Source: Spirochaetota bacterium
GTDB lineage: Bacteria; Spirochaetota; UBA4802; JAFGDQ01
NCBI GenBank assembly: GCA_034190085.1
Contig: JAXHTS010000026.1
Coordinates: 1-47,553, forward strand
Direction: 5' to 3'
Length of the DNA stretch: 47,553 nt
Part shown: positions 38,031-46,815 of the stretch, one piece after another
How the letters are laid out: the number at the start of each line of letters is the position of its first letter
Position numbering within the stretch: the stretch's first letter is position 1
Translations under genes and position numbers: made by a program
The notes under the pieces: generated by a model
Told to the model about the DNA's origin: nothing
Database searches by the model: none
What the model saw: only the letters and a program-made list of their open reading frames with translations

Positions 38031-38075
38031 ACCCTTTCACGAATGGAGATCGAACACGACATACCGGAATTTTAA
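38031..38075 (+). pseudogene. Second scrap of IS66-type transposase
   Basis: A 15-codon frame reads LSRMEIEHDIPEF before a stop. It lines up with IEIEHDLPEQ at 35816-35845 and with the LPR.EI.HDLPE block of IS66 TnpC. It sits at the junction of the two cassette units. Confidence 0.45.
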
Positions 38076-38121
38076 AGAAGAAGATAAATGAGATCATATG
38101 AAGACCTGCATTGGCTTGAAA

Positions 38122-38169
38122 AATCGGATTAGGCGACGCTGTGGATTGCCAAGAATCGCGGCTCCGATT
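38122..38169 (+). other. Stem-loop in the cassette leader, copy 2
   Basis: The outer stem AATCGGA/TCCGATT is kept. The inner stem GGCGACG/GATTGCC has one wobble and two mismatches compared with copy 1. Confidence 0.45.
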
Positions 38170-38212
38170 AGCACTGTAGTTATCAAAGGGGGTGATGACA
38201 ATAAGCAAGAAC

Positions 38213-38241
38213 TTGAGTAATAGAGTATAGCGGTTTAATAA
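38213..38241 (+). promoter_or_regulatory. Candidate promoter of porin gene 2
   Basis: This has the same TTGAGT-N17-TAATAA arrangement as in unit 1, with the same ACAATATTGT palindrome after it. Confidence 0.3.
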
Positions 38242-38263
38242 AACAATATTGTCGAATAGATAT

Positions 38264-38288
38264 TACTGCTTAATCGAATTAAGCAGTA
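38264..38288 (+). other. 11-bp perfect hairpin in the porin 2 leader
   Basis: It is identical to the hairpin at 36036-36060 in stem, loop and flanks, and lies 47 bases before the porin 2 start codon. Confidence 0.7.
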
Positions 38289-38335
38289 TTAAAGCTGCAT
38301 AAAGATAATTGATAGTATTTACTTGGGAGGTAAAA

Positions 38336-39766
38336 ATGAGAAAGTATATAAATTTAATATGCTGCTTAATGCTATTCATAGGAGGTGTTACCCAGGGGCT
38401 TAATGCACAACTTCTTGAAGAAGAGCAACGTCTTTTTATTTCAGGATTTATGAGTATGAGATATATGCAGACTGAATTCGATTCCTTTGATAATTCCTCA
38501 GCAGCTGCTTATTCTCCAAATATAAATGAGAATGTTTCCTTTTGGCAGAGTAATCTAAATCTTTATTTTACATTCAAACCCACTAGAGATTGGTCGGCAT
38601 TTTCTGAAATCAGATTTAATTATGCGCCAACTGGAGATTATCAACTGACACCATATGATATGGATGGTGATGGAAGTAATGATACATATAGCTTTAACAA
38701 TCCACTTACCGGGCAAACGGAGCCCTTACCCTTGATATATGCTATGCCAAACAATACTACGCATGTTGACCGATACTTTTTTATGTTTGACTATGGATCA
38801 ATCTATATTGAACGGGCATATATTGAATGGAAAAGACTTGCTTATGCTAAGCTTCGAGCAGGAAAGTATATAACTCCCTATGGCATATTTAGCCAGGATC
38901 ATGGTGAACCTGCTACTACTTCCATAAGGCTTCCATTAGTGGTTTCCCCACCTGGTAATTATGGCATGCCCCAAACACAAACAGGTGTAGAGCTTTATGG
39001 TGAATATGGTATTCCCTTGGATATTTTATTCGAATATGCTGCTTATGTTGGGAATGGTATATCAACAGGCGATGCTGAATCAGATAGTTTTGATAAGAAT
39101 AAATCTGTTGGCGGATTTATGAATTTTATCCTGCATCCAATTGCTGATAACATCTATATTGAATTTGGTGGTTCAGTGTATTATGGGGAAAGATCCCTAT
39201 TGTTGTACAAGGTTTATAAGACAGTGCCTGGTATAGCGCCTAATGAGGCAACGGATGATCCAACGGATATTACTACATATGTTAATTTCTCAAGTGATTC
39301 CTCATTAGATAGGTATACAGCAAGGCAAATGGAAACCAGTGGTTTAGGCCACCTGAAAATTACAATTCGTTCATTGCCCTTAGATGGAACATTTGTTCTG
39401 CAAACGGAAGGATTATATCAAGAGATAGATATGAATAATGATCCTCGTATTGTAGATCCCGTATCAAAACAGCAATTGACAATAGAAGATTATAATTATT
39501 ATACCTACTATATCCAAGGCGAATATCAATTCTTCGGAAAGATAACACCATATTTTCGATACGAATATTCATATAAAGACATTAAAGATCCTCTAAAACT
39601 TACAGTTTCGAAAAGTATAAATTTGCAGGTTGTGGGTCTTAATTTTAAACCTGATCCGGTGGTTTCCATTAAGGCGGAATGGAATCATGTTAATCTGCAT
39701 ATTCCCTTAAGTTATATCAACAATGATTTTGATGTATATACAGGATCTGTTTCATTAGCATTTTGA
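38336..39766 (+). CDS. Outer-membrane porin-like beta-barrel protein, copy 2
   Basis: This is a 476-residue paralogue of the porin at 36107. The start at 38336 is chosen because GGGAGG precedes it and it matches copy 1; the frame is open nine codons further up. By eye about one residue in ten differs. Changes cluster in the mature N-terminus, a loop around residue 205, and the last 100 residues, while residues of about 215-325 are almost unchanged. The calcium-type loop DMDGDGSND and the terminal phenylalanine are kept. The surface-exposed changes suggest altered specificity or antigenicity. Confidence 0.8.
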   Translation: MRKYINLICCLMLFIGGVTQGLNAQLLEEEQRLFISGFMSMRYMQTEFDSFDNSSAAAYSPNINENVSFWQSNLNLYFTFKPTRDWSAFSEIRFNYAPTGDYQLTPYDMDGDGSNDTYSFNNPLTGQTEPLPLIYAMPNNTTHVDRYFFMFDYGSIYIERAYIEWKRLAYAKLRAGKYITPYGIFSQDHGEPATTSIRLPLVVSPPGNYGMPQTQTGVELYGEYGIPLDILFEYAAYVGNGISTGDAESDSFDKNKSVGGFMNFILHPIADNIYIEFGGSVYYGERSLLLYKVYKTVPGIAPNEATDDPTDITTYVNFSSDSSLDRYTARQMETSGLGHLKITIRSLPLDGTFVLQTEGLYQEIDMNNDPRIVDPVSKQQLTIEDYNYYTYYIQGEYQFFGKITPYFRYEYSYKDIKDPLKLTVSKSINLQVVGLNFKPDPVVSIKAEWNHVNLHIPLSYINNDFDVYTGSVSLAF

Positions 39767-39776
39767 GGAGGAATCA

Positions 39777-40214
39777 ATGAAACCAAAAAGGGCATATTTA
39801 TATATATTTTTAGTTATATTTTTTATATTGGATTCTAATAATATTATTTTTAAAGATCTTCCTGCCCAGAACAATGATGTTGTAGTTATAATTAACAAAA
39901 CCAGGGGCAAGCTATCAAAAATCCAGATTAAGCGGATTTTTACTGGTAGAATTACACGTTGGCCGAATGGCGGTGGAGATATCAAGATCCTATTAAATAA
40001 AGATCCCAAGATTGCTAAGCGTTTCTGCAAAAAATATCTTAACCTAAAACCGTACGAACTTGACGATATATGGGTAAAGAGGTCCATTCGCACCGGAATT
40101 CCAAGGCCGCGTAAGGTTAACAGTGTTGTAATAACCACTATGGTAACTAATTCCGATGTCTTTATCGGAGTTGTATTAAAAGCCGAGACAAATACATCAA
40201 TTAAACAATTATGA
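39777..40214 (+). CDS. Small PstS-like periplasmic binding-domain protein, copy 2
   Basis: This 145-residue protein differs from copy 1 at only three residues (H to Y in KPHELDD, A to T in VANSD, S to L in VVSKAE). At the DNA level I count about six changes in 438 bases, including silent ones. It has the same signal segment, FTGRITRWPNG signature and coupled ribosome binding site. The near-identity is stronger than between the porins and suggests recent homogenisation. Confidence 0.82.
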   Translation: MKPKRAYLYIFLVIFFILDSNNIIFKDLPAQNNDVVVIINKTRGKLSKIQIKRIFTGRITRWPNGGGDIKILLNKDPKIAKRFCKKYLNLKPYELDDIWVKRSIRTGIPRPRKVNSVVITTMVTNSDVFIGVVLKAETNTSIKQL

Positions 40215-40351
40215 TTCTAAGGTATACTATAATGAGATGAGAGGATCAATAGTGCTGGTTGGTTGGGAATGAACGTTATAAGGCTTGTGTATTGATTTAA
40301 ACATTGGCTTTCTTGCGGTGTATATGAGAATTGTATGTGTCCTTAGAAACG

Positions 40352-40370
40352 ACTACACATTACGTGTAGT
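40352..40370. terminator. Weak hairpin between convergent genes
   Basis: ACTACAC and GTGTAGT form a 7-bp stem with a five-base loop, between the end of the plus-strand cassette and the minus-strand gene at 40470. There is no clear U-run on either strand. Confidence 0.25.
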
Positions 40371-40469
40371 ATGGGAAATTTATAAATAATTAAACCATAT
40401 CGCTCTCATGCTTTCCAAGGAATGCCTGAGAATTTAGTCAGGATTGTTAAACCAATTAGAGGAATTCAG

Positions 40470-41906
40470 CTATCTTCGGGAAGATAGAAAATTTTGGTAT
40501 TGGTTCATATTATAGACGGTTCGGAAGGCCGATTGAAAAGACTCAAAAGTCGGAATATTTGCGCGGTTATACTTACCCAGAGCTTCTTGTCGAAGGGCTT
40601 CACCCTCAAGGGTTAAACTCCTCTGGAGTATGATGAAAATGGGTTTATTCAAATTCACTATAACCTCAAGTGTCAGTGCTATAAAAGCATCTAAGAGACG
40701 TCTTCCTCCTATCCCATAGATTGTATCCATCTGTTGAGTGAAAATGATAACATCAATGTTTGGATCGTAACGCAGAAGCGCGAATACCTCTTTAAAGTGA
40801 TCTTCATTAAAGAGTGCAGGCATAATATCGAGTGGATTTTTTACGCTGCTGCCTTCTATAGGGATAAACTCTTCCAGAGATTTAATGGTATCGGCTGAAA
40901 GTTGAGGCACCTTTAATCCCTCGCGTTCCGCGGCATCTGTCATGGTCACACTTCCACCGCCAGCACCTCCAAGTATGGCAGCATTCCTTCCTTTAGGAAG
41001 GATTGTCTTTTGCAGGGCAGATATTGTAAAGACCATCTCATCTATTGAGTTCACTGAAATTATCCCAGTCTGTTTGCAGAGGGACTGCCATATCTGTGGT
41101 GATCCGGCAATTGCTGCTGTATGAGACTGTGTGGCTCTGGAGCCGCCTTCAGTCTGTCCGCCTTTCCATACTACCAGCGGCTTTGTTAGAGTAACTCCCT
41201 TTGCAGCTTCAAAAAAACTACGTCCGCTTTTCATCCCCTCAACATATGAGCCAATGACTTTAGTCTTTTCATCTTGAGCCAAATAGTTAATAAAATCATG
41301 ACACTGTAAATCACTGGCATTGCCAAAGCTGATGGTCTTACTTATACGAAGCCCATGATGTTTGCATTGCTCAATGAATTGTGTCGCAAGTTGTCCGCTC
41401 TGCGAAACAAATCCAATTGTTCCTGGTTTCCTTGAAAAATCATTTGACCAAGAGAGACCCCCCTCGGGGCAGTATATTCCCATACAATTGGGGCCGAGTA
41501 TTCTTATACCCCCTTTATGGGCGATACTAAGCAACTCTTTTTCTATTTCAGTATTTTCTTTACGGTCTGTTTCGCTAAAGCCTGCAGTGAAAATATGCAC
41601 AAATTTAACCCTTTTTTTCACACAATCACGCATTACTGAAAGGACAACGGATCTAGGTACGCTAAAAATTGCCAAGTCAATATCCTCTGGAATTTCCAGA
41701 ATATTTTTGTATGATTTATATCCCAATATTCTTTCAGCGGAGGGATGAACTGGATAGATGCCGCCTTGAAAATTTAATTTGATTGAGCCTAATATGAAGC
41801 CATTGCCACCAAACAGGAATGCACCTGATTTAGGAGAGGCTCCGATTACTGCTATATTTTTTGGATAAAAAAGTCGTTCCAATTTGTTATCAGTTGCTAA
41901 AGACAT
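40470..41906 (-). CDS. ADP-forming acyl-CoA synthetase alpha-subunit-like protein
   Basis: This family converts acyl-CoA, ADP and phosphate to acid, CoA and ATP, or the reverse. The 478-residue protein has an N-terminal CoA-binding domain (NIAVIGASPKSG), succinyl-CoA ligase-like folds with GPNCMG at 138-143 and GFVSQSGQ at 165-172, and the phosphorylated histidine H262 in SHTAAIAGS. The ATP-grasp beta subunit, often fused or adjacent, is missing. The ATG at 41906 is chosen over one at 41921 because GGAGGGG lies six bases upstream. Composition is somewhat richer in G and C than the neighbours. It could work with a beta subunit encoded elsewhere. Confidence 0.88.
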   Translation of the reverse strand: MSLATDNKLERLFYPKNIAVIGASPKSGAFLFGGNGFILGSIKLNFQGGIYPVHPSAERILGYKSYKNILEIPEDIDLAIFSVPRSVVLSVMRDCVKKRVKFVHIFTAGFSETDRKENTEIEKELLSIAHKGGIRILGPNCMGIYCPEGGLSWSNDFSRKPGTIGFVSQSGQLATQFIEQCKHHGLRISKTISFGNASDLQCHDFINYLAQDEKTKVIGSYVEGMKSGRSFFEAAKGVTLTKPLVVWKGGQTEGGSRATQSHTAAIAGSPQIWQSLCKQTGIISVNSIDEMVFTISALQKTILPKGRNAAILGGAGGGSVTMTDAAEREGLKVPQLSADTIKSLEEFIPIEGSSVKNPLDIMPALFNEDHFKEVFALLRYDPNIDVIIFTQQMDTIYGIGGRRLLDAFIALTLEVIVNLNKPIFIILQRSLTLEGEALRQEALGKYNRANIPTFESFQSAFRTVYNMNQYQNFLSSRR

Positions 41907-41994
41907 GTCTATCCCCTCCATATATATTTTGATGCAGCCTTAAGTGACTAACTAAGGAAGATGAGATTGAGAAGTAAGTCGAGGAAATGAATAA

Positions 41995-42972
41995 TCACCT
42001 TTTCTTTTTCTTAGAAGTAAAATCAGATATTGACTTAAAGAACTTTTCTGCATTCCATTTAGTTAAGGCGAAAACATAGGGCGATTCGCTTGAAGTACAC
42101 ATATATTTTTCGTCTTTAACCATATTATATATATTCAAATCAACCGTCTTTTCAAGGGTGGTTAGTTTAATACTGCATATGGCTCTTTTGAGTGATTTTT
42201 TTGATATATCAGGGTAAGATTCCGCCCTTACTGAGCGTGAATCTATTAAAAATGAATCGAATTTTTTCTTATCTATCTCAAGATTCTTATATTCATTACA
42301 TATCCATCTAAATTCTTCCTCAGGCTTCTTCTTCCCCTTCTTATCCCACTCACCTTTGGATTCGGTCTTATCAGGTTTTTCTTGTTCAACCTTGGAAAAC
42401 GTGAGCTTTTTGCCCTTATATATAAAATCAACAGAGGTGATAGAATCCTTGGTGATGTTGTAAACAACCTTTTGCCTCATCTCCTCAATGGTTTTATCAA
42501 ATTGGCGATTAAGATCGCCGGAGGCAAGATATATCTCAGGCGTATCATACATTTTCACATAGGTGCTCTGACCTGTAGAACTCTTTTTCCCGATTAGAAT
42601 ATCCCTTAATGTCTCCTTATCCTTTGTGACGGTAACCCTTATCGCCTTTTCAGGAGATAAATTATATCTCACATAATGTTCTCTACGAGAGATAAAGTCA
42701 ATTATTTTCAGTTCCTTCATCCCATCTTTCATTGTTGTAACAATCGAGTCATCAGCAATATATCCTGGTTTATTTATTACCCACTTGCCTTCCTTCTTAT
42801 ATATCCTAATGGCACCATCCCTATCTTCTCCTTTTTTCAGAAGGATCTCGTCAATATCATCCTGCCATCCTTGAAGCTCAATAATATCTTCCGATTTATG
42901 ATAGTTAGCTATAAGATAATAGATTAGTAAAATCGCGATGATTCCTAGGCTGATTGCTACCCTTTTATTCAT
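41995..42972 (-). CDS. DUF4340 membrane-anchored protein
   Basis: The 325-residue protein has one N-terminal membrane segment (about 5-23) and a periplasmic beta-rich body. The IRIYKKEGKWVINKP and FISRREHYVRYNLS regions are typical of DUF4340, which usually follows GldG-like genes. A lysine/glutamate-rich insert is at about 205-225. The start at 42972 overlaps the end of the GldG-like gene by eight bases (ATGAATAA), with GGAGG 12 bases upstream; an in-frame TTG at 42981 is too close to that site. It completes the ABC operon and likely acts with it. Confidence 0.88.
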   Translation of the reverse strand: MNKRVAISLGIIAILLIYYLIANYHKSEDIIELQGWQDDIDEILLKKGEDRDGAIRIYKKEGKWVINKPGYIADDSIVTTMKDGMKELKIIDFISRREHYVRYNLSPEKAIRVTVTKDKETLRDILIGKKSSTGQSTYVKMYDTPEIYLASGDLNRQFDKTIEEMRQKVVYNITKDSITSVDFIYKGKKLTFSKVEQEKPDKTESKGEWDKKGKKKPEEEFRWICNEYKNLEIDKKKFDSFLIDSRSVRAESYPDISKKSLKRAICSIKLTTLEKTVDLNIYNMVKDEKYMCTSSESPYVFALTKWNAEKFFKSISDFTSKKKKR

Positions 42973-45022
42973 GATTACCAAATTCCTCCATTATTTTATT
43001 TTTTCTTGATATTCTTCTTCTCCATATAACAAGCCCAATTATTATTATAATAAATGGCAAGCCGGCAATATTAAAGAGCTTTATTAGCAATTTAAATGTT
43101 TCATCAGTATCCTGTAAGGGATTAATCTCCAGTCCCTTGCTTCTCATCTCTGGGATGTTGTAATTGCCAGAAAGATAATCAATCATATTGTGAATAAAAA
43201 CAGCATTCGGGGACCTGCCATCCTTATCAACTACAGTGGATGCGGCTACTTCAGAAGTTCCAACAACGATCAATCTTGCCGGTTTCTTCGACTTTATGAG
43301 ATACTCAGTGGATTTTATAGGAGTCTCCTTTGCCTTTTTATTCTCCTTTTTGATCGGGATTTCCTTATCCTTGAAGTAGCTCTCAAATTCTCCTGTCAAG
43401 AGCGTTGATAGATTATATTTTGACATATTCGATTCATTAGGAGGCGACATGCCCCAGGGCGCATAATTGATTCTTCCCTTCATCAACCAGCTTTTTTCTG
43501 ATGAGGATACTAATTCTATAGCCTTGATTCCCAATTTCTCAAGTTTCGTTTTATCAACACTCAATGATGATGCCTTGGGTATAACAATTGTCTTGATAAA
43601 CCTTGTTATTAAATTGTCCATATTTAGTCCATCAACATCAATAATTGGAGCAAAATAGATTTCTTGACCTCCAAATCCTCCCTGAATCGCTCTGTAGCAT
43701 TTTTTATCAAGCACAATATCCTTGTTAACAGTTATACCATAGTGTGCTACTAACTTTTCCAAACCAGTATTCAGCGGCAAAATAACAGGGCCCCTCTGAA
43801 GCATATTACCCATCCCGGGATTAACCTCATTGAATGAATCAAGTAGAAACAATACAGATTTCCCATTCATTATGAACTGGTCTACCTTGAATAATTCTTC
43901 ATCGCTCAACTTCTTTTTGGGGCCATTAATTATTAGGGTGTTAAGATGTTCAGGTATATCCTCTTTGGTAAGATCAATAGGCTTTAATTCATACATATCA
44001 GAGAGTAAATTCTTTAAATATAGGGCTTCTTCACGATTATTGAGTTTCTTCTCGTCATGTCCGGTTATGTAGCCTATTTTTGGATTTATGCTTATTATAT
44101 TATCTACCGCATTATTGATTCTATCCTCTAGGGTCTTCAATTCACCCACCATGTATTGACCAAAGATCGTTCTGGAAAGCAGTTGTATGGTCTCAAATTT
44201 TTCTCCCTTTTCAACTACAATCCCCACAAATCCCTCTCCTGATTTAATTGTTTTGCCTTCCATTGATTTAAAGGAAGGCCAATTCAACTTTATTATTCCA
44301 TAAATGTCCGCGGCATCCATTGCGCTATTATCTGCATAAGGATCTATATAACGATACTGTAGCTTATTGTAATTATGGACATTACATTTTTTTATGATTT
44401 CCGATACCTTTTCATTTAGGTTCTCCATCCCAGATACAGGAAGGTTGCTGCTTGCGTATAACGTAATGTTTATCGGATTCTCCAGTTTTAGAAGAGAATC
44501 TATCTTTCCAGTAATCTTGTTTATTAGAGTTGTTATTCTGTATTCAATTCCGGTTGGTTCTGTTATTGAGGCTATCTTCTCAATCATGTCTCCATGGACT
44601 ATTGCCAAACCCATATATGCATTCCTAAACTTGATCTGATCGTCTTTAATCTCTCTAATCTGTGCAGTAAATATTCCAAAGTCACTTGCCACATCCTTAT
44701 GCTTCTCCACATCCACAATCTCATATCGGAAATTCTTGTTTCCATATTGTGAATACTCTTCGAGTAGGTCCGAGAGATAGCGATATACTGAGTTATAGGG
44801 TGATGGCAGATCCTTTGAAAAGAATACCTTTATGTTAAGCGGATCCTCTAGGTTGGATACTAAATCCTTACTCACATCAGAAAGGGAATAAGCATGATTC
44901 TCAGTTAAATCAATCCTGAAATATAATGTTAAACCCACCAAGTTTATTAATACTATAATTGAGAGGTTTAAGAAAATTGCATTCCTTTCTATAAGTTTTT
45001 TGGCTATTTCTTTCAGTTTCAT
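42965..45022 (-). CDS. GldG-like ABC transport auxiliary protein
   Basis: The 685-residue protein has a first membrane segment at about 17-37, a long periplasmic region and a final membrane segment near 655-672. The early RIDLTENHAYSLSDVSKDLV motif and the central KIGYITGHDEKKL region are typical of the ABC-type uncharacterised transport (GldG) family. Such proteins extend the permease of GldA/GldF-type exporters; in Bacteroidetes these serve gliding, but elsewhere the cargo is unknown. It starts six bases after the permease gene. Confidence 0.9.
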   Translation of the reverse strand: MKLKEIAKKLIERNAIFLNLSIIVLINLVGLTLYFRIDLTENHAYSLSDVSKDLVSNLEDPLNIKVFFSKDLPSPYNSVYRYLSDLLEEYSQYGNKNFRYEIVDVEKHKDVASDFGIFTAQIREIKDDQIKFRNAYMGLAIVHGDMIEKIASITEPTGIEYRITTLINKITGKIDSLLKLENPINITLYASSNLPVSGMENLNEKVSEIIKKCNVHNYNKLQYRYIDPYADNSAMDAADIYGIIKLNWPSFKSMEGKTIKSGEGFVGIVVEKGEKFETIQLLSRTIFGQYMVGELKTLEDRINNAVDNIISINPKIGYITGHDEKKLNNREEALYLKNLLSDMYELKPIDLTKEDIPEHLNTLIINGPKKKLSDEELFKVDQFIMNGKSVLFLLDSFNEVNPGMGNMLQRGPVILPLNTGLEKLVAHYGITVNKDIVLDKKCYRAIQGGFGGQEIYFAPIIDVDGLNMDNLITRFIKTIVIPKASSLSVDKTKLEKLGIKAIELVSSSEKSWLMKGRINYAPWGMSPPNESNMSKYNLSTLLTGEFESYFKDKEIPIKKENKKAKETPIKSTEYLIKSKKPARLIVVGTSEVAASTVVDKDGRSPNAVFIHNMIDYLSGNYNIPEMRSKGLEINPLQDTDETFKLLIKLFNIAGLPFIIIIIGLVIWRRRISRKNKIMEEFGNHE

Positions 45023-45028
45023 ATATCC

Positions 45029-45742
45029 CTATCTCCTTTCCTCTAATATTTGAATTGTTCCAATTATTCCTATAACTGTCACTGAAAGGAAGTATATAAT
45101 GTCTCTAAAATCTATGATCCCCCTTGATATATTCCTAAAATGGTAATCTGCTCCCAGATACTCCACAAAATTCAGTATTGTTGGAGGAAGAAAAAAAAGA
45201 AATTTATCTATCAATGTGAGAGTTAGGCAGATTGATAAACAGATCATAAAGGCTACAATCTGATTTCTGGTTAGAGATGAGGCTAAAACCCCAATCGACG
45301 AGAATGCAGCGCCAAGAAGCACTGCGCCTACATATCCTCCCACAACGGGGCCATAATCGAGTGAGCCAGCAAAGGAAATTGTAATCACGTATGCAATCGT
45401 TGGGAGTAGCATCACAGTGACAAAAAGACTACTAGCAAGAAATTTTCCCATCACTACATCAAAGGTGCTCACAGGGAGGGTCATGAGTATCTCAAAGGAG
45501 CCCGTATGCTCTTCCTCTGAGAATAGACGCATAGTTACTGCTGGTATAACAAAGGAGAATATTATTGGAAGAAGCTTGAAAAATCCTCTAAGTTCAGCCT
45601 GCATATATAGAAAGAAGGTGGAGAAGAAGAACCATCCAGTGACGACTAAAAAAACAGTAATAACTATATAGGCAATTGGTGTTGTATAATAACTTGCCAG
45701 TTCTTTCTTCATAATAATAATGGATTTCCTGAGTCTATTCAT
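45029..45742 (-). CDS. GldF-like ABC transporter permease
   Basis: The 237-residue membrane protein has six predicted transmembrane segments. The opening KKELASYYTTPIAYIVITVFLV and the MRLFSEEEHTGSFEILMTLP motif are standard in the ABC-2/GldF permease family. The ATG overlaps the ATPase stop codon by eight bases, behind GAGGAGGAG, so the two are translationally coupled. Confidence 0.93.
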   Translation of the reverse strand: MNRLRKSIIIMKKELASYYTTPIAYIVITVFLVVTGWFFFSTFFLYMQAELRGFFKLLPIIFSFVIPAVTMRLFSEEEHTGSFEILMTLPVSTFDVVMGKFLASSLFVTVMLLPTIAYVITISFAGSLDYGPVVGGYVGAVLLGAAFSSIGVLASSLTRNQIVAFMICLSICLTLTLIDKFLFFLPPTILNFVEYLGADYHFRNISRGIIDFRDIIYFLSVTVIGIIGTIQILEERR

Positions 45743-46670
45743 TATCTCCTCCTCTCGTCAATTCTCTAAAAACATTTTCAAGAGTCCGATGCTCCTTCAA
45801 CATTTCAAAGAGTATCCACCCTCTTTCACTTATCAGCTTAAATATATCCGCTCTAGCGTCTTTATCAGAAGATGATATTACTGTAGCAGAGGTCAGCCCT
45901 TCTTCGTCGTGCTTTTCCTTTATGCTATTTATCCCATCTATTTTTTTGACTTCTTCAGAAAGGGTATTAAAGTTTACTCCACTGACCTTTATGGAAAGCT
46001 TCACATCCTTGCCTACACCTGATTTTAACTCAGAGGTTCTAGCGTCTGCCACAATGTGACCGCTATCAATTATTATTACCCTGTCACAGGTAGCTTCAAC
46101 CTCTGATAATATATGTGTTGAGAGAATTACCGTCTTTTTCTGCCCAATCCTTTTGATAAGATTTCGTATCTCAATTATCTGGTTGGGATCAAGCCCGCTT
46201 GTGGGCTCATCCAGTATTAGTATCTCTGGATCATGAATCATGGCATGAGCAAGTCCTACCCTCTGCTTATACCCCTTGGATAGTGCACCGATGTTTTTAT
46301 GCATGACATCATTCAGCCCACAGAGATTAGCTATCTCCTTAATCCTGGTTTGATCCACTATGCTTCTGATTTCACCAACAAACTGAAGATAATCATAAAC
46401 TACCATTTCACTATATAGTGGGGCAGTTTCAGGAAGATAACCAATCAGTTTTTTTACCTCCAGTGGATTTTCATCTACGAGATAATCGCCAATGTTTATC
46501 CTCCCTGAAGTTGGATTTAGATAACATGTTAGCATCCTTAGGGTTGTTGTCTTCCCAGCGCCATTTGGCCCCAGAAGCCCAGTAATCTCACCTTCCCTTA
46601 TGGAAAAGGAGATATTGTCTACCGCTAAAAAATCTCCATAATACTTTGTTAAACCGCTTACGTTTATCAT
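45735..46670 (-). CDS. GldA-like ABC transporter ATPase
   Basis: This is the 311-residue nucleotide-binding subunit of the exporter. Walker A GPNGAGKT is at 34-41, the signature LSKGYKQR at 130-137, Walker B LILDEP at 151-156 and the H-loop histidine at 186. A C-terminal regulatory region (about 215-305) is typical of the GldA/NatA branch. AGGAGG lies nine bases before the ATG. It heads a four-gene operon. Confidence 0.95.
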   Translation of the reverse strand: MINVSGLTKYYGDFLAVDNISFSIREGEITGLLGPNGAGKTTTLRMLTCYLNPTSGRINIGDYLVDENPLEVKKLIGYLPETAPLYSEMVVYDYLQFVGEIRSIVDQTRIKEIANLCGLNDVMHKNIGALSKGYKQRVGLAHAMIHDPEILILDEPTSGLDPNQIIEIRNLIKRIGQKKTVILSTHILSEVEATCDRVIIIDSGHIVADARTSELKSGVGKDVKLSIKVSGVNFNTLSEEVKKIDGINSIKEKHDEEGLTSATVISSSDKDARADIFKLISERGWILFEMLKEHRTLENVFRELTRGGDNE

Positions 46671-46785
46671 ATATTAATCCTCCTAAAATGTAAGCAACGA
46701 AATTTTTCACCTTCATTATCTTTAGTAGTAACGAATAGTCGCAATTGGAAATCTCAATTAGGATCTCGTCTAGCAAATATTGTAA

Positions 46786-46815
46786 ATTATAACCGTATCC
46801 CCCCTATTACATCAA
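46786..46815 (-). promoter_or_regulatory. Candidate sigma-70-type promoter of the ABC operon
   Basis: On the minus strand, TTGATG is followed after 18 bases by a perfect TATAAT, about 115 bases before the ATPase start codon. Confidence 0.45.

Larger units (their letters stand above)
38035..40255 (+). repeat. Tandem duplication, unit 2 (porin/PstS-like cassette)
   Basis: This is the second copy of the 2.2-kb cassette, beginning within five bases of the end of unit 1. Homology continues about 40 bases beyond the last stop codon (ATAATGAGATG... in both units), then ends. Confidence 0.9.

Noticed and set aside
35808-40255. CRISPR array
   Set aside because: The repeated units are 2.2 kb and coding; no short regularly spaced repeats occur anywhere in the window.
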